Origin: Pasteurella skyensis
GTDB taxonomy: Bacteria; Pseudomonadota; Gammaproteobacteria; Enterobacterales; Pasteurellaceae
Direction of reading: 5' to 3'
NCBI RefSeq assembly: GCF_013377295.1
Contig: NZ_CP016180.1
Coordinates: 1,178,001 to 1,242,000, forward strand
Length of the DNA: 64,000 nt
Numbering within the stretch: the stretch's first letter is position 1; each line of letters opens with the position of its first letter. The notes below the pieces were generated by a model. The model was not told the origin of the DNA. It searched no databases and worked only from the letters and a program-made list of their open reading frames with translations. The translations under genes were made by a program, and so were the position numbers. Below, one piece after another: positions 27,301 through 34,790 of the stretch.

Positions 27301-29988
27301 AGTTAAACCACTGTTTGGTTTTACTGCCACTTCTTCTTTAGAGGTTTTACCCACATTGGTGATTTGGGTGGTTAAATCGGTGTTTAAGTTTGTGATAGCC
27401 GTTGTATTGACCTTCACTTTATCATCCACATCTTTCACGGCTTTAATTTGGGCTAACTCGGTAGTTTTGGTTAAATCCGTGGTACCCACGGCATCCCCAA
27501 AGGTCGCTTTGTTGTTAGCAATATTTGAACCGTCGACTTTTAAGTAATCCGTCTCAAGGTTTGTGGTTCCGGCTAACGCTTTCACTCTGGCTTCTTTTAG
27601 GGTGAGTTTCACTTTACCTGCGGTTAAGTCTCCCCCATTGCTCACGGTGATATCGTCACTTTCAATGGTATTTAAGGCAGCACGGTCTAACTTATCTGCA
27701 ATACTTGCCAATTGACCTTTTACGGTATTATTTAAGTCAAACGATACGTCTCCGTTATCGCCCACTGAGGCAACCGTGTCTGTACCATTCGTAAAGTTAA
27801 AGCCCTCTGACAGTTTCACTGTTTTGGTTGTACTGCCAGCCTTATAAGCAATGGTTTGATTACCCATTGCGTTAGTCACGCTGTTATCAATATTCGTAAT
27901 AACATCCGCTTTAGCCGCATCTACATACGCTTTTACCGCTTTTTCTTGAACAAGTTGTGTGGTATCACCCGTAATCTCACCTTTACCGACGTTTTTACCA
28001 AACTTCACTTTATTGTCATCACTGCCAACATTCGAGCCTGTTAATAATAAACGGTCAGCTAAATTCGCTTGTGTGAGTATATTACCGATATCAAGGGCTT
28101 GTTTCCAATCCGCTATATCGCCATCAGTTAAGTTACTGGCATCTTTTTTCGCAAAGGTTTCAGCGACTTTGTCGTTTAACTTCGTCTCGTCAATCGATAG
28201 GGTGTAGGTGTCTTTGTGATTTGCCGTTGAAGCGGTTTTCACTAATTTTAAGACACCGTCTGTCGCGGGATTGACCGCCACTTCTACGGCATCTCTTGCG
28301 GCATTTTTAATCACCGCCGTGCCATCTGAAGAAATGTTATCTAAGCTGATATTGGCTTTGCCTGCTAAAGCAGCGGTATTATCATCAATTTTTTCCAATT
28401 GTGTTTTGGTCTCTTGTGATAGTGCCACTACCCATTCTTTGTTTGTCGCAGCTGTCCCACCAGAGACATCAATACCCTCACCTGCGGTAACCGTTTCAAT
28501 GGAGTTGGTATCGATTTTCGCTTTCCACGCCGCTACATCATTCGCATTTAAGTTTGTGGCATTGCGATTGGCTTTTTTAGCCAGTTTTGTGGTGACACTC
28601 TCTTCTAAGTCGGTGATATCTTGTGTATTCGTATTGACTTTATCATCCACCGCTTTCACCGCTTTGATTTGCGCTAATTTTGTGGAAGTCCCTAAAGTGT
28701 CTGTACCCACTTGGTCACCAAAGGTAGCTTTGTTAGCCACATTTGAACCGTCTGTTTTTAAATAGGTGGTGTCAAGGTTTGTGGTGCCCGCTAATGCTTT
28801 CACTTCATCTTCATCTAACGATAAGGTGAAGATAGCGCCTTTCTCATTGGTGGCAGGGGTTGTTACGACATTAATACCGCTGCCATTGTCTGCTTTCACG
28901 GTCTCTTTTGAGGTTTTACCTACGTGAGTAATGGTATCACCTAAGGTATTAACGGTATCCCCTAAGTTGGTCACTTCTGTGTTAATTGTCGCAACTTTGC
29001 CATCCACATAGGTTTTTACCACATCCCCAGTAACAGTGTTGTGATTAGCGGTTTCAATCGCGCCTGTGCCTACTTTATCTAAAATAGTGGTGACCTCATC
29101 GGCTAATTTTGCTTTTGTAACATTGCCATCGGCAATTTTAGCGGTAGTTACGCCACCGTCCTTAATACCAATCACCCCATTACCATTTTTAGTTAAGCTG
29201 GTATTATCAAGATTTACCCTTAAATCCACGTTGCCTGCTGCAGTGGTGATACCCACGGTTTTATCACTGCTCTTGATATCACTCGTTTCCAGTTTGGTAT
29301 CTAGTGCAGCTTTCACTTGGGTATCGGTAACTAATTTGCCTTTTGGTGTGGCTAAATCCGCTTCATCATTTAACTTAGTTGTCCAAGCATTCACATCATC
29401 AACACTCAAGTTATCGGCATTTTTATCCGCTTTTGTGGCGATAGCGGTACGATTTCCGTTAATATTTGCAGTATTGGTCTCAATATTCCCTTTATTAAAT
29501 GCAATGGCTTCTTGAATCGTGTCTTTACCTGTACCACCGATATCAGTGAAAGTAATATTGCCATTTTCATCTATTGCGGCATTACCACCCAGATTGTCTT
29601 TTACTGAGGTAGCGACATTGCCTAATACGATAGTGGCTGCATAAAGTTGTGAACCATTAATGGCATCCGTTGATTCTTGAGAAATTTTACCTGGTGCAAC
29701 ATTAATAATTTGTTTTTCGTGAGCGGTTTTACCCACAGACACCACACCATCTGCAATACCTGAAAACTCCTTGTATTTAAGACCATTTATAGCCTTTGTT
29801 CCATCTACTTGTGTAAAGGCTCTGGTTTCTGCGTTTGAACCTAAGGCGACTGAGTTTTCATTATTTGCGACAGCATCAAAACCTAAAGCAAGGGTTTTAT
29901 CTGCAACAGCTTTAGCACGGTAGCCCATTGCAACGGCTTCTTGGTTTCCATTTTCAACACCTGCTACGGTTTCTGTTCCTAATGCCAT
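24370..29988 (-). CDS. Adhesin C-terminal part: stalk and membrane anchor
   Basis: Open frame of 1,872 codons from its first ATG. It begins with YadA head repeats (AVAMGYRAKAVADKTLALGF), then repeated stalk modules with neck motifs such as DATADTDAVNYKQL, and collagen-like blocks (for example GKDGKDGVGIDGKDG). Near the C-terminus come a Gly-Asp-Lys run, a neck (AGTAPTDAVNVSQL), a coiled coil and the four-strand beta anchor. It has no signal peptide of its own, so it is only functional joined to the upstream parts. Confidence 0.85.
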   Translation of the reverse strand: MALGTETVAGVENGNQEAVAMGYRAKAVADKTLALGFDAVANNENSVALGSNAETRAFTQVDGTKAINGLKYKEFSGIADGVVSVGKTAHEKQIINVAPGKISQESTDAINGSQLYAATIVLGNVATSVKDNLGGNAAIDENGNITFTDIGGTGKDTIQEAIAFNKGNIETNTANINGNRTAIATKADKNADNLSVDDVNAWTTKLNDEADLATPKGKLVTDTQVKAALDTKLETSDIKSSDKTVGITTAAGNVDLRVNLDNTSLTKNGNGVIGIKDGGVTTAKIADGNVTKAKLADEVTTILDKVGTGAIETANHNTVTGDVVKTYVDGKVATINTEVTNLGDTVNTLGDTITHVGKTSKETVKADNGSGINVVTTPATNEKGAIFTLSLDEDEVKALAGTTNLDTTYLKTDGSNVANKATFGDQVGTDTLGTSTKLAQIKAVKAVDDKVNTNTQDITDLEESVTTKLAKKANRNATNLNANDVAAWKAKIDTNSIETVTAGEGIDVSGGTAATNKEWVVALSQETKTQLEKIDDNTAALAGKANISLDNISSDGTAVIKNAARDAVEVAVNPATDGVLKLVKTASTANHKDTYTLSIDETKLNDKVAETFAKKDASNLTDGDIADWKQALDIGNILTQANLADRLLLTGSNVGSDDNKVKFGKNVGKGEITGDTTQLVQEKAVKAYVDAAKADVITNIDNSVTNAMGNQTIAYKAGSTTKTVKLSEGFNFTNGTDTVASVGDNGDVSFDLNNTVKGQLASIADKLDRAALNTIESDDITVSNGGDLTAGKVKLTLKEARVKALAGTTNLETDYLKVDGSNIANNKATFGDAVGTTDLTKTTELAQIKAVKDVDDKVKVNTTAITNLNTDLTTQITNVGKTSKEEVAVKPNSGLTLDTTAATASKGAKYTLGLDVDKIKEITGTTDLATTYLKIDGSNIGDEAAKATLGSKVGKGEITGDTTQLVQEKAVKAYVDTAVGGIGKPKDGKDGYIGVDGKDGKNGVGIDGKDGITVKGKDGKDGVTIKGEDGANGTNGVIGLNGHDGIDGKDKKAVSADIKVVNGRPGVDGKDGDSLTRIIYEDEAGDTHTVATMDDGLVFKGDSGDKVTRKLNDTLNIKGGVTDENKLTDNNIGVINDGTNGLAIKLAKELTALDSIVFGAAKGNDIVSISTEGVNAGGKRITNVGDATAETDAVNYKQLKAVETAVVNAGAGLKFTGNTADEVAVVAGGTLVVEGQKGTDPAKNLTKDSDFAADNLFVDTTDGKLEIKLAKQLQGVEGIGIAGKDGKDGVGIDGIDGISVKGDKGEVGINGNNGISIKGEDGKDGSIGLSGKDGITVKGKDGANGTNGIIGLNGHDGIDGKDKKAVSADIKVVNGRAGVDGKDGDSLTRIIYEDEGGDTHTVATMDDGLVFKGDVGDKVTRKLNDTLNIKGGVTAADKLTDNNIGVVNDGTNGLAIKLAKELTGISSITNTAGGGKLTLSDTENSVSVNGGRITHLGDATADTDAVNYKQLKALNKGQGIDVDKWKDAILSTISFFSGSTGTGANYKQGNTEEQFDLSKLAFDFGDGLKVEKQQSKDGKQIAHITLDKDALKNDPDFKGAKGDDGAAGANGADGQSAYEVWKAQPGNDAKTQDDFLAALKGAKGDKGDKGDKGDKGDKGDAGNGNGGNGAEIKVAVTDDVVLDKDNLSKEEVVSNKGALSIKVGKNLNAKTVMNGNDKQLVISTTPEIKVDKVTVGNITLNQSGLTVKEGADVNINMGGNQIHNIKAGTAPTDAVNVSQLAKVEESLSTRIDSVEKAASGGTASAMASASLPQAYVPGKSMVSLAGASYDKASSMAVGLSSISDNGKWIIKGNINANTEKKFGIGVGVGYQW
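25011..25064. repeat. 9-bp tandem repeats encoding Gly-Asp-Lys
   Basis: Six consecutive 9-mers of the form CRCCYTTRT on the plus strand encode repeated GDK triplets in the adhesin stalk. Copy-number change would lengthen or shorten the collagen-like segment without a frameshift. Confidence 0.8.
25604..25965. repeat. Stalk module duplication, copy 1
   Basis: Nearly identical to 26540-26901; the offset is 936 bp (312 codons) at several checked points. The repeat encodes the module LNDTLNIKGGVT, DGLVFKGD and the following GKDGDSLTRIIYEDE. The pair is a target for in-frame recombination. Confidence 0.8.
26540..26901. repeat. Stalk module duplication, copy 2
   Basis: Second copy of the 362-bp module at 25604-25965; sequence after 26901 diverges from the corresponding position of copy 1. 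Confidence 0.8.
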
Positions 29989-31312
29989 TGAACCAGCTAG
30001 CTGTGTAGGATCTTACCCCTTGACCAAATGCAAATGAACCCTCCCCCTTAGCAACACCTCCAAGATACCCTTTAGCTTCTGCAATTTTAAATTTCATTGC
30101 TGTCTTTTCTTCAGCTGTAGCAATATCATTTGTTATTTTAGCTTGCTCTTCTTTGGTTAAGATATCTACATAATCATTTATCGCTTTCATTTCTAAATTT
30201 CCAGCAATTTCATCTATTTTAGTAATATCACCAGCACCACCAGCGAAAGAACTTTGTCCTTCAGCGTATGATAAAACACCTGTTGCTGTAGCATCATTAC
30301 CTGTAACTTTATTAAAAGAACCAGCTATGATTGCTGATCTACCTCCCTTAACAGTATTATATTTCCCTGTTAATATACTTGATGATTGTGCTAATACACT
30401 ATTTCTTTGTCCTGATACAATGCTTGAGAAGTGTCTATCAACTGCATTTCCTTCCCCTACAAATATTCCTGAATCTGATGTCCTTGCTCTTTGTCCTACA
30501 GTATTAGACTCTCCTCCAATTATAACATTACCATGTATTCCCTCTACTCTATTGTTTATACCCACACCAACAAAAGACGCCGCTGAAGTAACTACATTAT
30601 GCGCTCCACCTGCTATAATAGAACCTCCTGTATATCCACCTACTGCATCATAATCTTTAATGACGTCTGCATCTCCATTTGATTTAAATTGCAATACCCC
30701 ATTACTGTCTCTCTTCCATATATTATATTTACTCATACCCAGACCAACAGTTACTTCAATTTTATTATCAGCTCCTGTTAATATTGCTGATTTTATAGAC
30801 TCAATTCCACTTACTCTGTTATTGATACCACCTAGCACACTAGTAAAACTGTAACCAGCCACATTATTTCTACCAAATGCAAATGCATTATTTCCCCAAG
30901 CAAAGCTTCCAAGATATCTCTTAGCGCCTGCAATTTTATTCTTCATTGCTACCTTTTCTTCAGCTGTAGCAGTACCATTCGCTATTTTACCTTGTTCTTC
31001 TGTAGTTAAGATATCTACATAATCATCTATCGTTTTCGTCTCTAAATTTCCAGCAATTTCATCTATTTTAGCAATATTACCAGTACCATAAGCGAAAGAA
31101 CCTTGTCCCTCTACTAGTGAATACCCCCCCATCACTGTTGAATAATCCCCTTTAACCTTGTTTGCTAATCCGCCCAATGTTATAGAACGTCCTATACTTA
31201 GGTTGTCATTTCCTCCAATAGCAATAGAATTATTAGATGTTGTATTATTAACACCTTCTAGTTTATCCAATCTTGATTTTAATGCATTAAAGTCCGCATC
31301 GGTAACCGCCAT
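29954..31312 (-). CDS. Adhesin head fragment (YadA-like beta-roll)
   Basis: 452-codon open frame from ATG 31312, in frame with the signal sequence but separated from it by the TAA at 31318-31316. It holds many YadA-head type repeats (SIAIGG, SFAFGQG, AIIAGSFNKV, SILTGKYNTV). It ends in 20-odd out-of-frame residues after SFAFGQG, showing where the frame is lost. Codon use is AT-rich compared with the stalk. Confidence 0.8.
   Translation of the reverse strand: MAVTDADFNALKSRLDKLEGVNNTTSNNSIAIGGNDNLSIGRSITLGGLANKVKGDYSTVMGGYSLVEGQGSFAYGTGNIAKIDEIAGNLETKTIDDYVDILTTEEQGKIANGTATAEEKVAMKNKIAGAKRYLGSFAWGNNAFAFGRNNVAGYSFTSVLGGINNRVSGIESIKSAILTGADNKIEVTVGLGMSKYNIWKRDSNGVLQFKSNGDADVIKDYDAVGGYTGGSIIAGGAHNVVTSAASFVGVGINNRVEGIHGNVIIGGESNTVGQRARTSDSGIFVGEGNAVDRHFSSIVSGQRNSVLAQSSSILTGKYNTVKGGRSAIIAGSFNKVTGNDATATGVLSYAEGQSSFAGGAGDITKIDEIAGNLEMKAINDYVDILTKEEQAKITNDIATAEEKTAMKFKIAEAKGYLGGVAKGEGSFAFGQGVRSYTASWFNGIRNRNRSRC
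30061..30240. repeat. Head insertion module, copy 2
   Basis: Similar to 30910-31089 at an offset of 849 bp (283 codons). Encodes the charged helix-like insertion KIDEIAGNLEMK...DILTKEEQ. Confidence 0.7.
30910..31089. repeat. Head insertion module, copy 1
   Basis: First copy of the IDEIAGNLE-containing insertion between head beta-roll repeats; the second copy is at 30061-30240. Confidence 0.7.
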
Positions 31313-31315
31313 TAC

Positions 31316-31495
31316 TTAAGTACTAAAGCCCAATACCATTGAGATTGCCAAAGTAATTTTTGCAAATTTTGGTAAGAATGTACCCCCTTGTTTTGTTGAT
31401 TGGCTTTGTGTTTTTGTGGCGCCTTTAGCTAATTCGCTTACGGCGGTGAAAGTTTGTGTTGCTTTGTTAAACACGATTTTGTAGATGCTGTTCAT
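31316..31495 (-). CDS. Adhesin signal sequence with ESPR extension, ended by a premature stop
   Basis: ATG 31495 opens MNSIYKIVFNKATQTFTAVS, the extended signal peptide region typical of large autotransporters, then a hydrophobic core (ITLAISMVLGFST) and TAA. The codons after the stop read VMA-VTDADF, which looks like the normal signal peptidase site and the start of the passenger, so one base change (for example TAA from a sense codon) explains the break. An AAAGGATACC ribosome site precedes it. Confidence 0.88.
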   Translation of the reverse strand: MNSIYKIVFNKATQTFTAVSELAKGATKTQSQSTKQGGTFLPKFAKITLAISMVLGFST

Positions 31496-31587
31496 AGTCA
31501 GGTATCCTTTTTAGTTGATATCCTTTCCTTAGGACTTTGCTGAGGTTGATGTAAATTCCTTTTACCGCCTCGTGAATATTTTGTTAA

Positions 31588-31624
31588 AAAATATGTATAA
31601 ACTTCCCGATTGTAAAAAAAAAAA
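31588..31624 (-). promoter_or_regulatory. Adhesin promoter abutting an 11-nt poly-T tract
   Basis: On the minus strand an 11-T run (31624-31614) runs into TTTACA (31616-31611); 17 nt further is TATTTT (31593-31588). Tract-length change would alter the spacing or sequence upstream of the -35 element. A poly-T tract in the hia promoter is known to cause phase variation in H. influenzae. Confidence 0.55.
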
Positions 31625-31741
31625 CGCAAGCAAAATCGTAGTAATGGAGGTTATTTGGGTGAAAAATAGACAATTTAGAGTGGGGATGGGGTGGTTTTGA
31701 TTAGGGAGTGTGAAATATCGATCACGGGGTTAGTCAAACAC

Positions 31742-31831
31742 CGGTCGCTGAGCCTGTCGAAGTGTTAGGTGTTTGGGCACGGGATTTGTTCTGTGGGCGC
31801 TTCTCTTCCCTTCGACAGGTTCAGGGAGCCG
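31742..31831. repeat. Palindromic repeat unit B (GAGCYTGTCGAAG family)
   Basis: Left arm CGGTCGCTGAGCCTGTCGAA and inverted right arm at 31810-31831 (CTTCGACAGGTTCAGGGAGC..). The left arm is itself enclosed by CAAACACC/GGTGTTTG. Part of the 990-bp gene-free stretch 31496-32489, which also contains units C and D and a dispersed repeat. Confidence 0.8.
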
Positions 31832-31867
31832 AAGCGAGGAATATCGATCACGGAACTAACCAAACAC

Positions 31868-31956
31868 CGATCACTGAGCTTGTCGAAGTGTTAGGTGTTT
31901 GGACACGGGATTTGTTCTGTGGGCGTTCTCTTATACTTCGACAGGCTCAGTAACCG
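31868..31956. repeat. Palindromic repeat unit C
   Basis: Arms CGATCACTGAGCTTGTCGAA (from 31868) and TTCGACAGGCTCAGTAACCG (to 31956), same layout as units B and D. Confidence 0.8.
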
Positions 31957-31992
31957 AGAACGGGAACGTAACATATCACATCTATAAATTAT

Positions 31993-32118
31993 TGATCTAA
32001 TTTGTAAATTTTTATTGAAATGTGACCGCTATGATTATGTCTTATAATGTTTTGTGGAGGTTTTTATATCGAGCAGCGGGAGGATATACGCAAACAAGTT
32101 TGCTAATCCTCCCCTACG
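31993..32118. repeat. Dispersed repeat, copy 2 (USS-like block plus GGGAGGAT hairpin)
   Basis: Related to 8095-8219 along its whole length. The hairpin core (32078-32113), GGGAGGAT..ATCCTCCC with GCAAAC/GTTTGC inside, is identical in both copies. A third, shorter block with the same USS-like start is at about 32341-32385. Confidence 0.75.
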
Positions 32119-32232
32119 GTCGATTTTTTAACTTTTTGATTTATAAATGGTTTGTAGCAAAGGATTTAATGAGCGAAGCGAATGAACTATCCTCCCGTAA
32201 GCTAAATTAAAATCACAAAACTAACCAAACAC

Positions 32233-32321
32233 CGGTCACTGAGCCTGTCGAAGTGTTAGGTGTTTGGGCACTGAATTTGTTCTGTGAGCGTTCTCTTATA
32301 CTTCGACAGGCTCAGTAACCG
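32233..32321. repeat. Palindromic repeat unit D
   Basis: Perfect 22-nt arms (first 20 nt CGGTCACTGAGCCTGTCGAA; right arm 32300-32321) separated by about 45 nt; the most regular member of the family in this window. Confidence 0.85.
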
Positions 32322-32489
32322 AGAACGGAGACGTAGTATGATTATTGATTTAATTGGTAAATTTTTATTGAAATGTGACCGCTATGATTATTCATAACAA
32401 AAAGAAAGCATCTTGACTTAGTTTGGCTCAGATGCTACAAGATAAAATTAATATAGAATAACCCTACAATACAATTATGGTAGATTTTT

Positions 32490-32719
32490 GTGAGTAAAAA
32501 AGACAGAATCAAAACAACGTTAGACTTTCTAAAAAGTTTGTTATTTGCTTTTTTAATGGCGTTGTTTGGCGTAATAAGTTATACATTTATCCATATAGAA
32601 TCGTTAAGTAAGCTAAAAATCAGCCTTTTAGCATTCTCTTATCGTACTTGTCATTACAGCTTACCTTTGTGGTAAAGAGTATTATTACTTATCTCAATAA
32701 GTTAGAAGAGGAGAATTAA
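32490..32719 (+). pseudogene. Small membrane protein gene, frameshifted
   Basis: GTG 32490 opens KKDRIKTTLDFLKSLLFAFL, then LMALFGVISYTF, like the widespread uncharacterised two-helix small proteins that come in pairs with an even smaller one. After SLLA (near 32618) the frame is lost. A second hydrophobic helix and a family-like ending TYLNKLEEEN continue in another frame to TAA 32717-32719. The span is 230 nt, one base short of 77 codons, so a single-base deletion is likely. The 61-residue version ending at 32675 lacks the second helix. No function is known. Confidence 0.55.
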
Positions 32720-32720
32720 T

Positions 32721-32804
32721 ATGTTTAATTATATTGTTTTTGTTATTATGTTGATAATGGTAACCAGTGCTATTATATGGACAATTAAGCAATTAAGTAA
32801 ATAA
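32721..32804 (+). CDS. 27-residue hydrophobic peptide, partner of the preceding gene
   Basis: ATG 32721 one base after the stop of the preceding gene, with a strong GAGGAG site, encodes 27 residues: one membrane helix (VFVIMLIMVTSAIIW) and a basic tail KQLSK. Such tiny partners commonly follow the two-helix small proteins in this and other families of bacteria. Not recognised functionally; I cannot say if it is a toxin, transporter subunit or something else. Confidence 0.5.
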   Translation: MFNYIVFVIMLIMVTSAIIWTIKQLSK

Positions 32805-32970
32805 AACAAAAATCCATAACCGCTTATTAAAATATAGGCGATTTTTTATATTAAATAGCTAGTAAGAATGAGTATCTCGATCACTAAACTCGATCTTTCT
32901 AACCCTTTGACTTATAAATATTTTATAGAAAAGGGATGAATGATATAAACGAATAGTCAGAAAATTTGTG

Positions 32971-34161
32971 TTAATTATTGATCATATTTTCTAAACTTTG
33001 AACAGGTTTTATGGTTTCCCAATTGCGACAAGAGGGGCAAAACCAATTTAATCTGATACCTTGATACCCGCAGTTTATACAGTGGTATTTGAAGCGTTGT
33101 GTGATGGTTTCACCCACCATTTTATGTAGTAACATTAGGCTTTTTTTACCTGTTCCTTCCACTTCGTTAATTTGATACTCAATAAAGCGTTGGAAGGTGA
33201 TCATATCAGGGTGTTTACTTATTTGTTGATATAATTTAGATTTTGCTGCTAACTCTCCATCTTTGCTTTCTATCAACTCTGCAAGGGCAATATCAATGGC
33301 ACTATTATGCTTAATTTGGTTTGCTTTGATAAGAAAAAACTCAAAATCGTCTAATGTATTTAACTGAATATAGCAATGTTTGATTTTATCTATGACTTCG
33401 CTGATATAATCAGGATCTTGCGTGAGTACTTGTTGAAAATGATTAAGTGCTTTGTCGTACTGTTGATTTGATGAATAGTAATCACCTAGCAAAATAGATG
33501 CTCTTACGCAATTTGGGTTAATTTCTAATGCTTTATTTAATAGGGTTAGAAAATTTTTATTCTGCTGTTGAAGTACGTTGCTGTATTCACAATAATAGTG
33601 CGAAAGAGAGATTCGCTCTGTTGTTGGGTGTACTTTTATGAGTTTTTCCGCCACATTAATTGCATTTTTCCATTCTTGTGTGCGTTGATAAATATTCATT
33701 AATTGTGTTAACGAATTGAGTGCAAATTCAGGCTCATCAAGTAGTTCTATATAATAGTTCTCTGCTCGATCATAAAAACCCACTTTCATAAAGTCTTTAG
33801 CAAGCTGTTGTTTTACAAGTAATTTTTGCTCGATAGTATAATTGGGATTTTCATCTAATTTGCGGTGGATCATTAAGGCGCGATCCACTTCACCTCGAGA
33901 ACGGAATAAGTTTCCAAGGGTAAGTTCTGCTTCAAATTGAGAACCAGCACCGATCTGTTCCTCATTTTGGTTTTGAACCATTGATAAGAACAGATCCACT
34001 GCTTTTTCTTGCTGATTGGATAAAAGAAAATTTAGTCCCGTCATATAATCACGGGAAAATTTATTATTTTGACTGTCTTGTGCTTTTCTTACACTTCGTT
34101 GTCCCATATACCAACCGTATAATGCTGCGATTGGTAGCAATAGGAACAATAACTCTAGCAT
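32971..34161 (-). CDS. lapB: Lipopolysaccharide assembly protein LapB (YciM)
   Basis: 396-residue inner-membrane protein with a short N-terminal anchor, a series of TPR helices, and a C-terminal rubredoxin-like metal site at Cys361, Cys364, Cys375 and Cys378 (CINCGYQG..FCPSC). In E. coli LapB promotes FtsH degradation of LpxC, keeping LPS synthesis in balance with phospholipid. Its stop-start contact with lapA and position downstream of rpsA/ihfB are conserved. Confidence 0.95.
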   Translation of the reverse strand: MLELLFLLLPIAALYGWYMGQRSVRKAQDSQNNKFSRDYMTGLNFLLSNQQEKAVDLFLSMVQNQNEEQIGAGSQFEAELTLGNLFRSRGEVDRALMIHRKLDENPNYTIEQKLLVKQQLAKDFMKVGFYDRAENYYIELLDEPEFALNSLTQLMNIYQRTQEWKNAINVAEKLIKVHPTTERISLSHYYCEYSNVLQQQNKNFLTLLNKALEINPNCVRASILLGDYYSSNQQYDKALNHFQQVLTQDPDYISEVIDKIKHCYIQLNTLDDFEFFLIKANQIKHNSAIDIALAELIESKDGELAAKSKLYQQISKHPDMITFQRFIEYQINEVEGTGKKSLMLLHKMVGETITQRFKYHCINCGYQGIRLNWFCPSCRNWETIKPVQSLENMINN

Positions 34162-34445
34162 TACTCAACCTTTGGTAGAGTTAACTGATCAATTTGTTTC
34201 GCTTGACGTTTTACTCGATGGTTTAAAGCAATATTTTTTAATCTTAATTTAAGGTAGAAGAAACCTGTGATTAACCAACCTAAAATTAACCCAAATCCAA
34301 ATAACGCTGCAACTAATGTTGATAAACGTAATTCATTTTGTGCAACTACATAGTTAAATGTAATTATTTCGTCGTTATTTGCCCCAATAGTAATGGCAAC
34401 TAATATAATTGCTAAAATAACCACTATTCCAATGATATATTTCAT
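34161..34445 (-). CDS. lapA: Lipopolysaccharide assembly protein LapA (YciS)
   Basis: 94 residues with two membrane helices (about 3-21 and 41-64) and a short basic cytoplasmic tail, the DUF1049/LapA layout. It precedes lapB with a one-base overlap. It is thought to work with LapB at the membrane. Confidence 0.92.
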   Translation of the reverse strand: MKYIIGIVVILAIILVAITIGANNDEIITFNYVVAQNELRLSTLVAALFGFGLILGWLITGFFYLKLRLKNIALNHRVKRQAKQIDQLTLPKVE

Positions 34446-34484
34446 TTGTTTCTCCTAACTCAACTGGATATTATTTAAACTTAA

Positions 34485-34766
34485 TTAGCGGTAATCCACT
34501 CGTTCCTTAAGCTCTTTACCTGCTTTAAAATGCGGTACATATTTTGCACTCAATTTTACACTGTCTCCCGTTTTAGGGTTTCTGCCTATTCTTGGTTGAC
34601 GATAGTGTAATGAAAAACTACCAAAGCCTCTGACTTCAATACGTTGTTTTTGTTCTAAAGAGTGACTCATTTGTTCTAAAAGTAACTTCACACTCTGTTC
34701 AACTGATTTCAGTTGTAAATGAGGTAATTTATAACTTAATGTTTCAATAAGTTCTGATTTAGTCAT
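34485..34766 (-). CDS. ihfB: Integration host factor subunit beta
   Basis: 93-residue HU/IHF-family DNA-bending protein. The arm motif [10 protein letters not shown] with the conserved proline and the start [20 protein letters not shown] identify IHF-beta rather than HU. It follows rpsA after about 75 nt containing a hairpin, as in E. coli rpsA-ihfB. Its partner IhfA is at 47753-48043. Confidence 0.96.
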   Translation of the reverse strand: MTKSELIETLSYKLPHLQLKSVEQSVKLLLEQMSHSLEQKQRIEVRGFGSFSLHYRQPRIGRNPKTGDSVKLSAKYVPHFKAGKELKERVDYR

Positions 34767-34790
34767 TGTTTTTCTCCTTTGCGAAAGATG

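Larger units (their letters stand above)
24370..31495 (-). pseudogene. Trimeric autotransporter adhesin (YadA/Hia type), interrupted by a stop and a frameshift
   Basis: About 2,370 codons encoding a trimeric autotransporter: ESPR signal (31495-31319), YadA-like head (31312 to about 30000), long stalk with coiled coils, neck motifs and collagen-like Gly-X-Y blocks, and a C-terminal YadA anchor ending in GVGVGYQW. Two lesions interrupt it. Codon 60 is an in-frame TAA (31318-31316) between signal sequence and head, and a one-base frameshift lies between 29954 and about 30015. As written, no secreted adhesin can be made unless the stop is read through and the frame restored. The head is AT-rich (30-37% GC in hand-counted 60-nt samples) and the stalk is not (47-52%), so the head may be a swapped cassette. 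Sequencing error is possible for either lesion. Confidence 0.88.

Noticed and set aside
24698-29515. Several open frames on the plus strand opposite the adhesin stalk
   Set aside because: They are Pro/Ser/Ala/Val-rich mirror frames of a repetitive low-stop coding region, with no start signals and no recognisable domains.
31762-32210. Two roughly 60-codon plus-strand frames upstream of the adhesin
   Set aside because: Both are made of the palindromic and dispersed repeats; no ribosome sites and no protein family resemblance.
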